Virus record (IMG/VR): IMGVR_UViG_3300034523_000107
Location: 1 to 38,516 of that record
DNA length: 38,516 nucleotides
DNA from: a virus
Reading direction: 5' to 3' (one strand)
In this document: one piece after another, positions 1-9,149 of the stretch
Numbering within the stretch: the stretch's first letter is position 1
Layout of the letters: the number at the start of each line of letters is the position of its first letter
Made by a program: the position numbers and the translations under genes
The notes under the pieces: generated by a model
Seen by the model: only the letters and a program-made list of their open reading frames with translations
Database searches by the model: none
Told to the model about the DNA's origin: nothing

Positions 1-502
1 AAAATATCAGCGGCCTTTCATAGGTGGTTACAGGTGACGAAAAGTCTGCCCCACCCCACTGAATTTGCGTACCGCTGCCTGGCCCCTGAAATCCGATATT
101 GAAGTTCCCGCTGTAGCGCACAGTGAGAACTCGGTTTATCGCATCGATCTGCGTTTTTACGGCATTGTTGAAAGCCCGAATGCCATAACTACCGGGCGCA
201 GAGAATGGCTCGCCTCCCTGCGACAGGATCATGACTTGCCATTGACTGCTGTATGGCTGTCGTAGCTGCAAAGTACCTGTCGAGTACCAAGCCTGCGGCG
301 AAGAAGTATTCTCCCCAAGGTTCTGCAGCGTATCGACTACCACGAACGACTGGGCCTGAATCTCAGGGATCGAAATGTACTGATCGAATGCCCCGTTGCC
401 GGTCACTTGCATCATTTTCAGCGAGCGAATCGGCGTAATTGTGGTGTCTAGCGTAACGGCCCCGGACGCATCCCGCGTACGGAGTCCATACTGCACAGCC
501 AT
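1..502 (-). CDS. tail-region protein, C-terminus cut by window edge
   Basis: An open frame of 167 codons starts at an ATG whose first base is the last base of the J stop codon (TGATG overlap at 500-504) and runs off the left edge without a stop. It begins MAVQYGLRTRDASG and continues with short beta-rich stretches (ITPIRSLKMMQVTG, SFVVVDTLQNLG, WQVMILSQGGEP). I do not recognise a named family. Its place directly after the host-specificity protein J, with translational coupling, is where lambda-like Pseudomonas phages carry accessory tail-tip or fibre-associated proteins, so a virion role is likely by position only. The end and any C-terminal domain cannot be seen. Confidence 0.8.
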   Translation of the reverse strand, partial: MAVQYGLRTRDASGAVTLDTTITPIRSLKMMQVTGNGAFDQYISIPEIQAQSFVVVDTLQNLGENTSSPQAWYSTGTLQLRQPYSSQWQVMILSQGGEPFSAPGSYGIRAFNNAVKTQIDAINRVLTVRYSGNFNIGFQGPGSGTQIQWGGADFSSPVTTYERPLIF

Positions 503-3500
503 CAGGTCATCCTCCCCAGAGCCGCGCGCTCGATGTTGTTCAAGTCGTAGACGTAGATTCCGCCGTTGTTGATCAGCGTTGACCCGTTTCCGTCCTGACC
601 GCGCAGCGTGAAGGTACCGTTCACCATGTTCAGCTCGATCAGTGGCCGACCTTGGGAGTCGACCGCCTGGGACCGAAGCGTCATACCCAGGATGAGCTGC
701 TGAATGAAAGCGGAGTTGATGAATGCCTGGTTGATAAACACCTGGCCGCCCTGAACAACGAACGGCGACGACAGCGTGCCGTTGATGCCGTTGACCACTG
801 CGAACCGGTCGGCGGACACTAGGAAGGTGCTTTGCAGGCCAGCTGGTCCGTTCTCTATGCCGAGACCGATACCAGCAGCAACGTACTGCCCCTGGGCGTT
901 CACCTGCAGCTTTACCGACCACATCGCACTGGCTTTGCCGTCGAGTGCCGCCTGGGCTTCGCTGACAGTTTGAACTGCCGCGTTGGTCTCGCCGACCTTT
1001 GCCTCCAGCGTTTCCGACGTCCGAGCAAGAGCTTCTATCTCAGTTGTCCGAACCCTCGACTCGTTGGCGATCGCTGCAGTGGAGCCCCACAGCTTCAGGG
1101 CGCCGGCTAGCTCGCCCTCGGCGTCGTCATCGCGTGACGAAGCGCGAAGAACCTGCACACTCTGGGCGGTGGATTCGACCTTGCCATCAACCTCCTCGAT
1201 CTTGGTCGTGTTGGTCTGGACCTGCTGGGCCAGGCCGTTGGCTGATTCGATGGACTGGCCAACGTCGATCCAGAACGACTCGTTTGGCGGAGCATTGGCG
1301 CCGCTCGGGTCAGCCGGCACATCGTGCACCGCCTGGTAGATCCGGCCGTTGCCCACGACCATCTGGCCTTCCTCATAGGGCTCGTCCTTGTTGTAGGCCT
1401 TCAGTCCGTCCAGGGCGTCGATCTGGTCCTGTAACCCGTCGATCTTTCCCTTCAGCTCCTCACCGAGCATGGACTCGTCGATTTCGCCGGAGATCATGTC
1501 AAGGATGGGGCCAGGGTCGGTCTGGGCGATGCCCTGAACCACCGTAGGAGCCGTCGGGTACCAGGGGCCGATGTTGCCAGTTCGGTCCACCAGGCGCGCC
1601 CAGAAGAAGAACGCGGCACCGCCGGCCAGGCCAGACATCACGTACTCAGCCTGTGGATACGCAAGGTCAGCCAGCTTGGTCGACAACTCTCGGTCGGTGC
1701 TTGTGCCGTACCAGATCTCGGTCCGCTGCGTGTCCTCTGCGCCTTCAGGGAAGCCCCACTTTAGGCGTATCGAGAACAGCTCGCTCGAAGCCGTCAGGTG
1801 CGTGACAGCTGGCGGAGGCGTGGTCTTCCCTTCGACATCGGTGAGAGCCGAGGCTGTCGGGATCGACGCCACGTCCATCGCATTTACGGCGCGCACCCGG
1901 GCCAGGTACTGGCCGGCATACACGCCGCGAACGTCCACTGCCAACTCGCCAGTACGCGGCACCTTGATCCAGTCGCGGGACCCCCAACGCCATTCCACGT
2001 CATAGGCCACGGCGCCGGGCGCAGCGTCCCAACCGATGGTCATGGTGGTGACGGCGATGCCCTGGTCCACCGCCGAGTGGCTGCTGATCAGCACGCGAGC
2101 CGGGGCATCTTGCACACCAGGCGGCAGCACGCTGATTGGCCTGTCGTCGATCATGGTGCCGTGGTCGATGGCGTCGAACTTGCTCGGCTCGTGCTGGATC
2201 AGGTCCAGCTGGAACCGAGTCCACTCAGGCCGCGTTACGTTGCGGACGTAGAACTGCATCAACTTGAGGTCGTCATAGTCGATCGCCCAGCCGCACTCCG
2301 GCTGCGGGGTTTCGCTGTAATCGGCCATCACGGTGATCTGCCGGCCGGATACGGAGCGCACTTGGCGCGATTCGGTCTTCCCGCTTGGCAGGTTGACCAA
2401 CAGGCGGGCAGCGGTCGGCACCTCAACATCACGGTCCAGGGTCACGACGCGGCCAGCGACGGCAGCAATGCGGCCGCCGTTGGCCCTGCCCGCCAGCATT
2501 GGATCGGAAAGCGCGACCACGGTCCCGGGCTTTGGGATGTAGCCATCGAGGCCGACATTGATCGTCGCGCCGCGAATCTGCAGCTGCTCGGTCAGCAGCG
2601 CCCACTTGCCGGCGCGCTGGGCCTGGCCGCGACTGGTGCAGCCCACGGCTTCGACGGACACATCGCGCACCCCGTACTCGGCCATGGCGTCTTCGTCAAA
2701 AACCGGCTCCTTGTCAGTCTCGAAGCCCTGGTCGGGGTCATCGAAAGAGACCATGGCCAGGCTGTGTCGGTCGCGCCACTTGCTGCCGGAGTACTTGACT
2801 ACGCCGTCTCCCAGGATCTGGGAGGTGGTGTAGGTGTACACCGGATCCTGCGGCATGTCGGCGTTCACTGCGATCTGGCTGCCGTCCCAGTAGGCCAGGC
2901 CGTGGAAGATCGCAGCCAGGTCTTGCAACACAGCCCAGGCCTCGGCCTGCTTCTGCAGGTACAGGTTGCAGGTGAAGCGCGGTTCCTGACCGCCCTTCCC
3001 GTCCGGCACCAGTTGATCGCACCACTGCGCGATCCGGTACAACGACCAGCGGTTGATCATCGATGCGTCGATGCGATCACCCAGGCCATAGTAGGGATGC
3101 AGGGCCAGGTCGTAGAACACCCAGGCCGGGTTGTTGGTATAGGCCTCCTTGAACGATCCGTCCCAGACTCCGTTGGTGGTCCCGGCGCCGCCGGTGGCAT
3201 AGGTGCGCGTCTCGGGATCGTAGTTCATCGGCACCCGAACGATGCGGCCGCGCATGAGGACAGCAATTTTCGGGAAGTCCCCGCCGAACTGCTGAGCGTC
3301 GTACTCAACGCAGCCGACTGCGGTGAGCGGGTACTCCTGGTCGCTATCGACCACCTCGGCGATCGCCTCCACGATCATCGCGTCCTGCACCAGCGAGCTG
3401 TTCGCTTCCGGCGTCAGGCGACGGGCACGGACTGTCCAGCTGCTACCCTCGGGCAGTTCGACGCGGTGCGATCGCTCGTACTTGGTGACGTTCTTGCGGC

Positions 3501-4032
3501 TGACGCTCGACGCCAGCACCTGCTGGTACTGGCCGCCATCGGTCGACACATCAATCGCATAGTCGATGTGCACGCCGTCGATGTTGCCGCTGCTGTCCTG
3601 CGCTTGCAGTACCGGCCAACTGAACCGCACGCGCACCGCGTCGATCACGGGGTTGTTGATCGAGTAGACCCAGGGCGTTGTGCTGCGCAGCTCCTGGGAA
3701 ACCTGAATTTCGTTGCTCGACTCGGTCACGCCCTCCAGGCGGTCTTGGTGCAGCTCGCCAGAGCGGAACTGCCACTTAACCCCGGGGTAGTTGATGCTGC
3801 CGTCTGCAGCCATGATGGGTGTGCCGTCGAGCTTCACCGAGCGCAAGCCATCAACCGGGCCGACGATTGGCCCCCAGCTCCACAGGTATACCAGGCGCGC
3901 CGTGGAGATCGACGGCACGCTGTTCGAGGCAATGCTGGGCTGCTTCGGCTTCTTCGCGCCACCCTTGTGCCCGACGACTTGACGCGGCTTCGCCTGCTTG
4001 GCAGGGGCCTTGCGCTTCACTTCTGCGCCCAT
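502..4032 (-). CDS. J: tail tip attachment / host specificity protein J
   Basis: 1176 aa, the size range of lambda gpJ. It forms the central tail tip and is expected to bind the host receptor with its C-terminal part. The N-terminal region after a basic Lys/Pro-rich leader matches the gpJ tail-hub pattern (VYLWSWGPIVGPVDGLRSVKLDGTPI, split here in the middle of its conserved block). Two fibronectin-III-like modules lie near the middle (roughly residues 640-850, with the GYDVEWRW-like and RLKWGFPEG strands), and a coiled-coil-like stretch follows (QDQIDALDGL, SANGLAQQVQTNTTKIEEV). The C-terminal 150 residues resemble the phage DUF1983 type. The start is an ATG preceded by TCTGGAGGAATGA, a strong ribosome-binding site. 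It is the last of the I-J pair and its stop overlaps the next gene. The antisense strand is also widely open, but those frames are shadows. Confidence 0.95.
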   Translation of the reverse strand: MGAEVKRKAPAKQAKPRQVVGHKGGAKKPKQPSIASNSVPSISTARLVYLWSWGPIVGPVDGLRSVKLDGTPIMAADGSINYPGVKWQFRSGELHQDRLEGVTESSNEIQVSQELRSTTPWVYSINNPVIDAVRVRFSWPVLQAQDSSGNIDGVHIDYAIDVSTDGGQYQQVLASSVSRKNVTKYERSHRVELPEGSSWTVRARRLTPEANSSLVQDAMIVEAIAEVVDSDQEYPLTAVGCVEYDAQQFGGDFPKIAVLMRGRIVRVPMNYDPETRTYATGGAGTTNGVWDGSFKEAYTNNPAWVFYDLALHPYYGLGDRIDASMINRWSLYRIAQWCDQLVPDGKGGQEPRFTCNLYLQKQAEAWAVLQDLAAIFHGLAYWDGSQIAVNADMPQDPVYTYTTSQILGDGVVKYSGSKWRDRHSLAMVSFDDPDQGFETDKEPVFDEDAMAEYGVRDVSVEAVGCTSRGQAQRAGKWALLTEQLQIRGATINVGLDGYIPKPGTVVALSDPMLAGRANGGRIAAVAGRVVTLDRDVEVPTAARLLVNLPSGKTESRQVRSVSGRQITVMADYSETPQPECGWAIDYDDLKLMQFYVRNVTRPEWTRFQLDLIQHEPSKFDAIDHGTMIDDRPISVLPPGVQDAPARVLISSHSAVDQGIAVTTMTIGWDAAPGAVAYDVEWRWGSRDWIKVPRTGELAVDVRGVYAGQYLARVRAVNAMDVASIPTASALTDVEGKTTPPPAVTHLTASSELFSIRLKWGFPEGAEDTQRTEIWYGTSTDRELSTKLADLAYPQAEYVMSGLAGGAAFFFWARLVDRTGNIGPWYPTAPTVVQGIAQTDPGPILDMISGEIDESMLGEELKGKIDGLQDQIDALDGLKAYNKDEPYEEGQMVVGNGRIYQAVHDVPADPSGANAPPNESFWIDVGQSIESANGLAQQVQTNTTKIEEVDGKVESTAQSVQVLRASSRDDDAEGELAGALKLWGSTAAIANESRVRTTEIEALARTSETLEAKVGETNAAVQTVSEAQAALDGKASAMWSVKLQVNAQGQYVAAGIGLGIENGPAGLQSTFLVSADRFAVVNGINGTLSSPFVVQGGQVFINQAFINSAFIQQLILGMTLRSQAVDSQGRPLIELNMVNGTFTLRGQDGNGSTLINNGGIYVYDLNNIERAALGRMT

Positions 4033-4044
4033 TCATTCCTCCAG

Positions 4045-4071
4045 AAACAAAAAGACCTGCCGAAGCAGGTC
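4045..4071 (-). terminator. intrinsic terminator between I and J
   Basis: On the minus strand a perfect 7-bp stem (GACCTGC / GCAGGTC, 4054-4071) with a TTCG tetraloop is followed by a T run (4049-4053). It sits between the I stop and the J ribosome-binding site. The neighbouring string CTCCAGAAAC (4039-4048 on plus) recurs next to other terminators of this operon. Confidence 0.75.
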
Positions 4072-4088
4072 AGGTAGTCGAGTGGTGG

Positions 4089-4673
4089 CTAGAGCTTGTC
4101 TTGTGGATACACCCCGCCGGACTCGATCGCCCCGCCGATCTCCCGTTCGCCGTACAGGACCGGGTAGGGATTGCCCTGGGCGATGGTGGTCACGGCTGAG
4201 CCGAAGCCGTAGCTGGGGTTGTTCCCGTCCTCGTTGCGGTCGAGGCTACCGGTCTTGGCCGTTGGCGAGAGCATCTGCACAACGCCGCCCAGTGCCAGGG
4301 CTGCGCCGCCGGCCATCATCGCGATGCCAACCGCGGATGTGGTGCCGAAGGTGAAGTAACCCGCCACCACCAGTACCGCGCCGAGCACCACCTGGAACAG
4401 ACCGCCCTGCTTGCTGCCCTGAATGATCGGCGCGATGCGGATCTCCTCGGCGTCACTGCCCTGCAGGTCCAGCTCCTCGGGCGCCAGGTTGCGGCGACCG
4501 GAGAACACCGTGAACACCAGGCCGCGCTCCTCGCCGGTGGCCAGGAACTTCTCGAAGCCTGGCACCAGGATGCATAGCGCCTGTACGGCGTCCCGCGGGC
4601 TTTGCACATCCAGCAGGTACTCACGACCGAAGTGCTTGCGGAGCACGCCGTAGAGCTTCACCGTGCGCTTCAT
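4089..4673 (-). CDS. I: tail assembly protein I
   Basis: 194 aa. It matches the lambda tail assembly protein I family (TauI-like): the N-terminus MKRTVKLYGVLRKHFGREYLL is typical (shown here to its end only), followed by a ubiquitin-like fold segment and a central hydrophobic Gly/Ala-rich stretch around residues 95-140 (VVLGAVLVVAGYFTFGTTSA, AMMAGGAALALGG). The family takes part in tail tip assembly together with K and J. I chose the ATG at 4673 because it overlaps the K stop (ATGA). A longer frame to 4727 exists but its extra residues are just the K C-terminus in another frame. A terminator lies directly after the gene. Confidence 0.9.
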   Translation of the reverse strand: MKRTVKLYGVLRKHFGREYLLDVQSPRDAVQALCILVPGFEKFLATGEERGLVFTVFSGRRNLAPEELDLQGSDAEEIRIAPIIQGSKQGGLFQVVLGAVLVVAGYFTFGTTSAVGIAMMAGGAALALGGVVQMLSPTAKTGSLDRNEDGNNPSYGFGSAVTTIAQGNPYPVLYGEREIGGAIESGGVYPQDKL

Positions 4674-5452
4674 GGCTGGTAGTCCTTGTGTCGGAGGATC
4701 AGCCGGCAGCGGCTGGCCATCGACCACCCGTAGATGTCGCGGGTTGAAGCGCGACCGGCCATATGGTGGTAGATGAATGGACCGGAACCGCCCAGCGCCG
4801 GAGCGTCCTCGCTGACCAGGGCGGGCTCACTGCCGAGGTAGATCGCCGCGTGGTTCGGGTGGAAGCACGGGCGCCCAGGCGACGGCACCATGAACACCAG
4901 CATGTCGCCGCGGCGCGGCTCGCTGACCTGGTAGAAGCCGGCGCCCTTGAAGTTGTCCTCGTAGAGGCTCGGGCCGTCGGCCTCCTCCCACCACAGATCC
5001 TTGCGTTCGAAGTTCGGCAGCTGCAGGCCGGCCTCGCGGGCGTACCAGTCGCGGCAGGCGCTCCAGCAGTCGAGCAGCCCGTGGGAGAACTCGCGACCCA
5101 GCAGCGGCGCGGTGTAGCCGGATGGCTTGAACCACTCCATATCGCCGCCTGGCCACGCCACGATCCCCCACGGCACCTCATGCAGTTCGCAGCTGACGCG
5201 GTCGGCCATGCTCGGGCGCGGGCTGGCGTCTGGGTGGCTGTGGATGATCGCCAGCAGTTGGCCCTGCTCCTCGGCGTTGGCCAGGTCCTCGTGATGCAGG
5301 GTGAACTGGTCGCGGGGCGTCCTGGCCAGGTTGCGACACGGCACATACTCTCGCCCGGTGGCCGTCTTGATCAGCACGCCGCACGCTTCGGTCGGGTGCT
5401 CGCGTTCGGCATGCTCGCGGATCGCGGCCTGCAGCTGTTGGTTGATGCGCAT
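4670..5452 (-). CDS. K: tail assembly protein K, JAMM + NlpC/P60
   Basis: 260 aa with two domains, as in lambda gpK. The N-terminal MPN/JAMM metalloprotease-like domain (about 1-115) shows Glu22 and the zinc motif His71-Ser-His73 followed by Ser81-x2-Asp84. The C-terminal NlpC/P60 cysteine peptidase domain (about 120-250) shows Cys129 in LLDCWSACRDWY and a His in the FHPNHAAIYLG segment near residue 201. The family acts in tail tip assembly and possibly in local peptidoglycan cleavage during entry. The ATG at 5452 is 2 bp past the L stop. A longer in-frame extension to 5656 would lie wholly inside L and is rejected. Coupled to I by an ATGA overlap. Confidence 0.93.
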   Translation of the reverse strand: MRINQQLQAAIREHAEREHPTEACGVLIKTATGREYVPCRNLARTPRDQFTLHHEDLANAEEQGQLLAIIHSHPDASPRPSMADRVSCELHEVPWGIVAWPGGDMEWFKPSGYTAPLLGREFSHGLLDCWSACRDWYAREAGLQLPNFERKDLWWEEADGPSLYEDNFKGAGFYQVSEPRRGDMLVFMVPSPGRPCFHPNHAAIYLGSEPALVSEDAPALGGSGPFIYHHMAGRASTRDIYGWSMASRCRLILRHKDYQP

Positions 5453-5454
5453 GG

Positions 5455-6156
5455 TTACCTCGAACTGGCGATCAGGCTTGCGCCCATGGATCCGCCGAAA
5501 CGGCGGGTGTTGCCGCGCAGCTTGCAGCTGTTCCAGCGGCCCGCGCAGCGATCGAGCGCTGGGTTGTCCGTGGGCTCGTTCTGCTTGGTGAACATTGCCG
5601 CGCCGGCATAGGCACAGGCCTCGCCGCGGTAGCCGTTGCGCGTGGCCCAGCGGCACAGCTTGGTGATCTGCTGGCTGGGCAGTTGCACGCCGCCCAGGTC
5701 AAGCGGGCTCGACAACTGGAACGTCACCTGCTCGCGGTCTTCCTCGGTCTTCTGTTCGATGAACCAGAGATTTTCCCGCGCCTGGTTCGCAGCGTTGGGG
5801 TTGCCGTCTGGGAAGTTGGCGGCGTCCAGGAAGTGCCGGAAGGTCTCAATGACCGTTACCCGTGCGCCCACCAGGTCCTTCAGGGCCAGGCACAACGCCG
5901 TGACGGCGCCGCGCACGCCAGCAATCTCGTTGGCCAACTGCAGGGTTGGTGTGGCCGGCCGGCCGTCGCCACGGATGTCGAAGCCCTTGGCCTCAATCTG
6001 GATTGCCTCGTACAGCTGGCCCTGCCAGATGATGTCGCCTTCCTGGGCGTGGCCGTGGAATCGCATGAGGTTGCCGCCCAAGCGCGTGGCGTCCACCTCG
6101 TACAGCCGGATCTGGTTGCCCGGCTCGAGCTTCTGGATATCGGTCTCGAAAGTCAT
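5455..6156 (-). CDS. L: minor tail protein L, Fe-S cluster protein
   Basis: 233 aa, matching lambda gpL. Four cysteines in the C-terminal domain (Cys168, Cys181, Cys204, Cys211) have the spacing known from lambda gpL, where they bind a [4Fe-4S] cluster. The N-terminal domain is the usual tail-hub beta domain. The gene starts at ATG 6156 with GGCCTCCATG upstream; the last G-rich segment is weak as a Shine-Dalgarno. It lies between M (36 bp gap containing a terminator) and K (2 bp gap). Role: part of the tail tip complex below the tape measure. Confidence 0.93.
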   Translation of the reverse strand: MTFETDIQKLEPGNQIRLYEVDATRLGGNLMRFHGHAQEGDIIWQGQLYEAIQIEAKGFDIRGDGRPATPTLQLANEIAGVRGAVTALCLALKDLVGARVTVIETFRHFLDAANFPDGNPNAANQARENLWFIEQKTEEDREQVTFQLSSPLDLGGVQLPSQQITKLCRWATRNGYRGEACAYAGAAMFTKQNEPTDNPALDRCAGRWNSCKLRGNTRRFGGSMGASLIASSR

Positions 6157-6167
6157 GGAGGCCTCAG

Positions 6168-6192
6168 AAAAAAGAAACCCGCCGGAGCGGGG
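6168..6192 (-). terminator. intrinsic terminator between M and L
   Basis: On the minus strand CCCGC-tccg-GCGGG (6178-6191) is followed by TTTCTTTTTT (6168-6177). The stem begins 1-2 nt after the M stop codon. It lies about 12 nt before the L start. Confidence 0.75.
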
Positions 6193-6540
6193 TCAGTAAG
6201 GGGTGAAGACCTGCTTCATCGTGAAGCTGAGCCTGAACAGGCCGGCGCCGAGCGGATCGAGCTTGTAGTCCTTGACCTTGTACCGGCCCTGGCTGCCTCC
6301 TGGCGGCGTCCAAAGGAACGACTTGTAGCCTTCATGGAGATCGAGGAAATCGCGGACTTGCCGCAGCTCCTCGCCGACTTCCAGGCTACCCGTCAACTGG
6401 TGCTCCCACTCCTGCGACTTGCCGTTGATGCCAGTTCCGCCAGACTGGACGTAGCCATCTCCGAACTCGTTCTCCCAGGTTCTCTGCTTGATGCTCCCAG
6501 AGGAGCCGACCCGAGTGCAGAAGCTGTACAACTCTGCCAT
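6193..6540 (-). CDS. M: minor tail protein M
   Basis: 115 aa, the usual size for the lambda gpM family. It shows the family features: an N-terminal VKQRTWENEFGDGY-like segment (here IKQRTWENEFGDGYVQSGGTG), a central LTGSLEVGEELRQVRDFLDLH and the C-terminal block YKSFLWTPPGGSQGRYKVKDY. gpM joins the tape measure C-terminus to the tail tip. The start at 6540 overlaps the tape measure stop (TAATG). A start 4 codons earlier is possible but lacks support. A terminator follows immediately. Confidence 0.93.
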   Translation of the reverse strand: MAELYSFCTRVGSSGSIKQRTWENEFGDGYVQSGGTGINGKSQEWEHQLTGSLEVGEELRQVRDFLDLHEGYKSFLWTPPGGSQGRYKVKDYKLDPLGAGLFRLSFTMKQVFTPY

Positions 6541-9095
6541 TACCGCCTCCAAAGGATCCCGTTCTGCTGGGTTTCTCGGTACATCACATCGCGCACCCGC
6601 TCTTCGAATGCCTGCCCCATCATCTCGCCCTGGCGGCGCGCCTCGGCATCGCTCATCCCGGCCTGGGCCTGTACGGTGACCGGTGCGTTGATGGTGATGC
6701 CACCGCCCCCAAGGCCACCGCCAGCATCGTTCGCATTGCGCAGGTACTGGGTCAGGTCGCGGTTCTGGTTCGGGTTCAACACCCGCTCGCCGCCATCGAG
6801 CAGCCAGGTACCCTCACGGGGGATGCTGTCGATACCATCGTGGGCCATCCCTGTCAGTGCGGCGGAAGCCACGCCGGCGACCATAGGCGCTGTCGCTGCG
6901 GCCGCCGCTGCAGCTGCTGCAGGCGCTGCTGCCGGACCGACTATAGGGATGGCCGCAGTCGACGCGAAGGCGGCAAGGCTGGCCTGGAACGCCGTTGCCT
7001 GCGCATTGGCCACCATGGCAATGCCCGCGCTCGATTGCGTCGCCTTGCCCACCAGCAGTTGCACGGCCTGGTACACCAGCCACTGAGCCGCCATATCAGC
7101 AAGCGCGCCGACGAAGGCCTTGCCGAAGCCGGTGATCATGTCCATCAGCGCATCACCCGCATCTGCGGAGCCGGTGGCCACATCGGAGAGGAACGTGCTC
7201 AGCTCACTCTTTGCACTGCCCAGCACCGAGGTGGTGGCGTCGGCGGCCATGGCCGAGTAGTTGGTGGCGGCGTCGGCGAAGTTCTCCCAGGCACTGGTGA
7301 CGCCGTCCATCCAGTTGGCTTGTGCCTCATCGAGCCGGCTGTAGTAGTCGTTCTGAAGCTCCAGCCGCTGGGCCAGGGCGTCACTCAGGACCTGCGTTTC
7401 TTGGTCGTACAGCTCCTGGCTGATATCGCCGCTGTTGCGCTGCAGCACCAATTCACGCTGCTGGCGGTTGAAGTCTTCCTCGATCGCCAGGCGCTCTTTC
7501 AGTCGCTCCTTGTACTTGTCGCCGCGCCCGGCGCCGGCCAACTCCTGATCGAACCCGCTGCGCGCGGTCTGGTAATCCTCGCCAACGTTGGACCGGAAGG
7601 CCGCCAGCTTCTTGGCATCTTCGTTCTGCTGCTTGATCTGCTTGAGCTGGTCGAGCTCAGCGGCGAGCCCCTTAAGGCGATCCTGCTGCTGGGCGCTGAG
7701 GCCGTGCAGCTTCCCGGATTCCAGCTCGAACTGCAGCTTGGCCACCTCGGTGGCGTCCTTGCGCTTGTCGACCTCGGTGTTGATCAGGGCGATCTGGCGC
7801 TGGTAGTTCTCTTCGGAGCTCTCGAAAGCCTGACTCAGCTTCTTCTGCGCAGCTTCGGCGGCCTTTTGAGCGGCCTTCTGCGCATCAGTTTGGCCAACAA
7901 CTCCAGGGCTACCGCCTCCTGGCGGTGCAATCTTAGGTAACTCTGTCGCAGCCTTCCTTGCTTGCTTGACGTAATCGCGAATGACATCGCCGGACCAGGG
8001 CTTGTTAAAGGCATCAGCAACTTCCGACATGATGCTGCCAGCAGTTCTTGAGTTGATGATGGCGTCGTTTGTTAGCTGCTCGGCATTCTTTTTGAAATCC
8101 TTTGACATATCGCCAAATGTTACAGCGCCGAGCAAGGTGTTTGCTGTTGCGCCAATGCTTTGCAGATAGGCCATCGTCGTGGCAAATCCACTCGCAATAT
8201 TTGCTGCAACAATGGTGAACGCCCTGCCGATGCCATCGGCGAAGCTGGCAGTCATTGCCGTAACCTCAATGAAATCGTCGGCAAATTCATGAACCACGTT
8301 ACGCAGGCCTCCAGCCTCCTTAGAGGTGTCGGCAAAATCTTTGGCTAACTGCGCGAGAACTGGCATGAATTCCGCTGCAAGCGCAGTCTTTGCGGAGGCA
8401 GCGTATTGGCCTATAACAGTCAATTCAGTGCTGAACTGCTGGGCAGCGCCGATCGTCTGCTCATCCATAATCATGCCGGCAGACTGCGCGGCATCGCCAA
8501 GCTCTTTGAACTTCTTTCCGCCGTTGGCAAGAAGTGGAACTAAGGCTGTGGCTTCATCGGCAATCGCCTCCATGAAGAAGGTCATTTGTGCCTGACTGAC
8601 GTTTGCCTTCTGGAGACTGCTGACGTACAGCTGTAGCGCATCCGCGCTGTTCAGCTTACGGAACTGTTCCGCAGTAACACCAACCTTCGGTGCCACCGTC
8701 TCGAAGAAGTTCTTCAGCTCTCCCCCGCCAGTAGCAAGAAAGTCTCCAACTTTGTCGTTGGTGTCCTTGAAGATGTCCGAAAGTTTGTCCTGCTGAACGC
8801 CAACCGAAGCTGCAGCGGCGGCGTATCGCTGGAACTCAGTTGTACTAAGACCAGCGAGTGCGGACAGATTTGATATCTCTTTGGCGGCTGCAGCCGAGCT
8901 GGTGACCAGGCCGGCCACGACAGCGGGGATAGCTGCGAAAGAAGCGCCTACAGCTGTACCCAGGCGCTCGGCATGCTTTCGGATCTCCGCCATCTGCTTC
9001 TGAGTTTCTCGACCGGCCTTGTCCATAGGACCTATAAAGCCGCCAATCTTCGCGATCAAATCGAGAGTCAATGTGCCAAGAGAACGGCTCGCCAT
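6540..9095 (-). CDS. H: tape measure protein H
   Basis: 851 aa. It sets tail length and is threaded into the host during DNA ejection. The N-terminal 450 residues match the phage tail length tape-measure pattern (LTLDLIAKIGGFIGPMDKA, then long amphipathic helices, many Ala and Gln). A long coiled coil rich in Lys/Glu/Gln covers roughly 395-600. A hydrophobic stretch rich in Ala (about 690-770, including AAAPAAAAAAAAA) could be the membrane-inserting part. The C-terminal end has the DGIDSIPREGTWLLDGGERVLNPNQ-type motif (shown in part) seen in lambda-like Pseudomonas tape measures. The start at ATG 9095 has GGAGGAAAGC upstream. A terminator lies in front of it at 9111-9135. Confidence 0.95.
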   Translation of the reverse strand: MASRSLGTLTLDLIAKIGGFIGPMDKAGRETQKQMAEIRKHAERLGTAVGASFAAIPAVVAGLVTSSAAAAKEISNLSALAGLSTTEFQRYAAAAASVGVQQDKLSDIFKDTNDKVGDFLATGGGELKNFFETVAPKVGVTAEQFRKLNSADALQLYVSSLQKANVSQAQMTFFMEAIADEATALVPLLANGGKKFKELGDAAQSAGMIMDEQTIGAAQQFSTELTVIGQYAASAKTALAAEFMPVLAQLAKDFADTSKEAGGLRNVVHEFADDFIEVTAMTASFADGIGRAFTIVAANIASGFATTMAYLQSIGATANTLLGAVTFGDMSKDFKKNAEQLTNDAIINSRTAGSIMSEVADAFNKPWSGDVIRDYVKQARKAATELPKIAPPGGGSPGVVGQTDAQKAAQKAAEAAQKKLSQAFESSEENYQRQIALINTEVDKRKDATEVAKLQFELESGKLHGLSAQQQDRLKGLAAELDQLKQIKQQNEDAKKLAAFRSNVGEDYQTARSGFDQELAGAGRGDKYKERLKERLAIEEDFNRQQRELVLQRNSGDISQELYDQETQVLSDALAQRLELQNDYYSRLDEAQANWMDGVTSAWENFADAATNYSAMAADATTSVLGSAKSELSTFLSDVATGSADAGDALMDMITGFGKAFVGALADMAAQWLVYQAVQLLVGKATQSSAGIAMVANAQATAFQASLAAFASTAAIPIVGPAAAPAAAAAAAAATAPMVAGVASAALTGMAHDGIDSIPREGTWLLDGGERVLNPNQNRDLTQYLRNANDAGGGLGGGGITINAPVTVQAQAGMSDAEARRQGEMMGQAFEERVRDVMYRETQQNGILWRR

Positions 9096-9110
9096 GCTTT
9101 CCTCCAGGCG

Positions 9111-9135
9111 AAAAAAAAGCCCGCGAAAGCGGGCT
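9111..9135 (-). terminator. intrinsic terminator before tape measure gene
   Basis: On the minus strand AGCCCGC-tttc-GCGGGCT (9118-9135) is followed by eight T (9111-9118). It is the strongest-looking terminator in the tail block. It separates the immunity-like gene from the tape measure and ends about 15 nt upstream of the tape measure start. Confidence 0.85.
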
Positions 9136-9149
9136 CGTTGCTTGTCTGA

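Noticed and set aside
1798-4077. 759-codon open frame opposite J
   Set aside because: Antisense shadow of a GC-rich gene; the J frame has clear family features and a good start, while the opposite frame has none.
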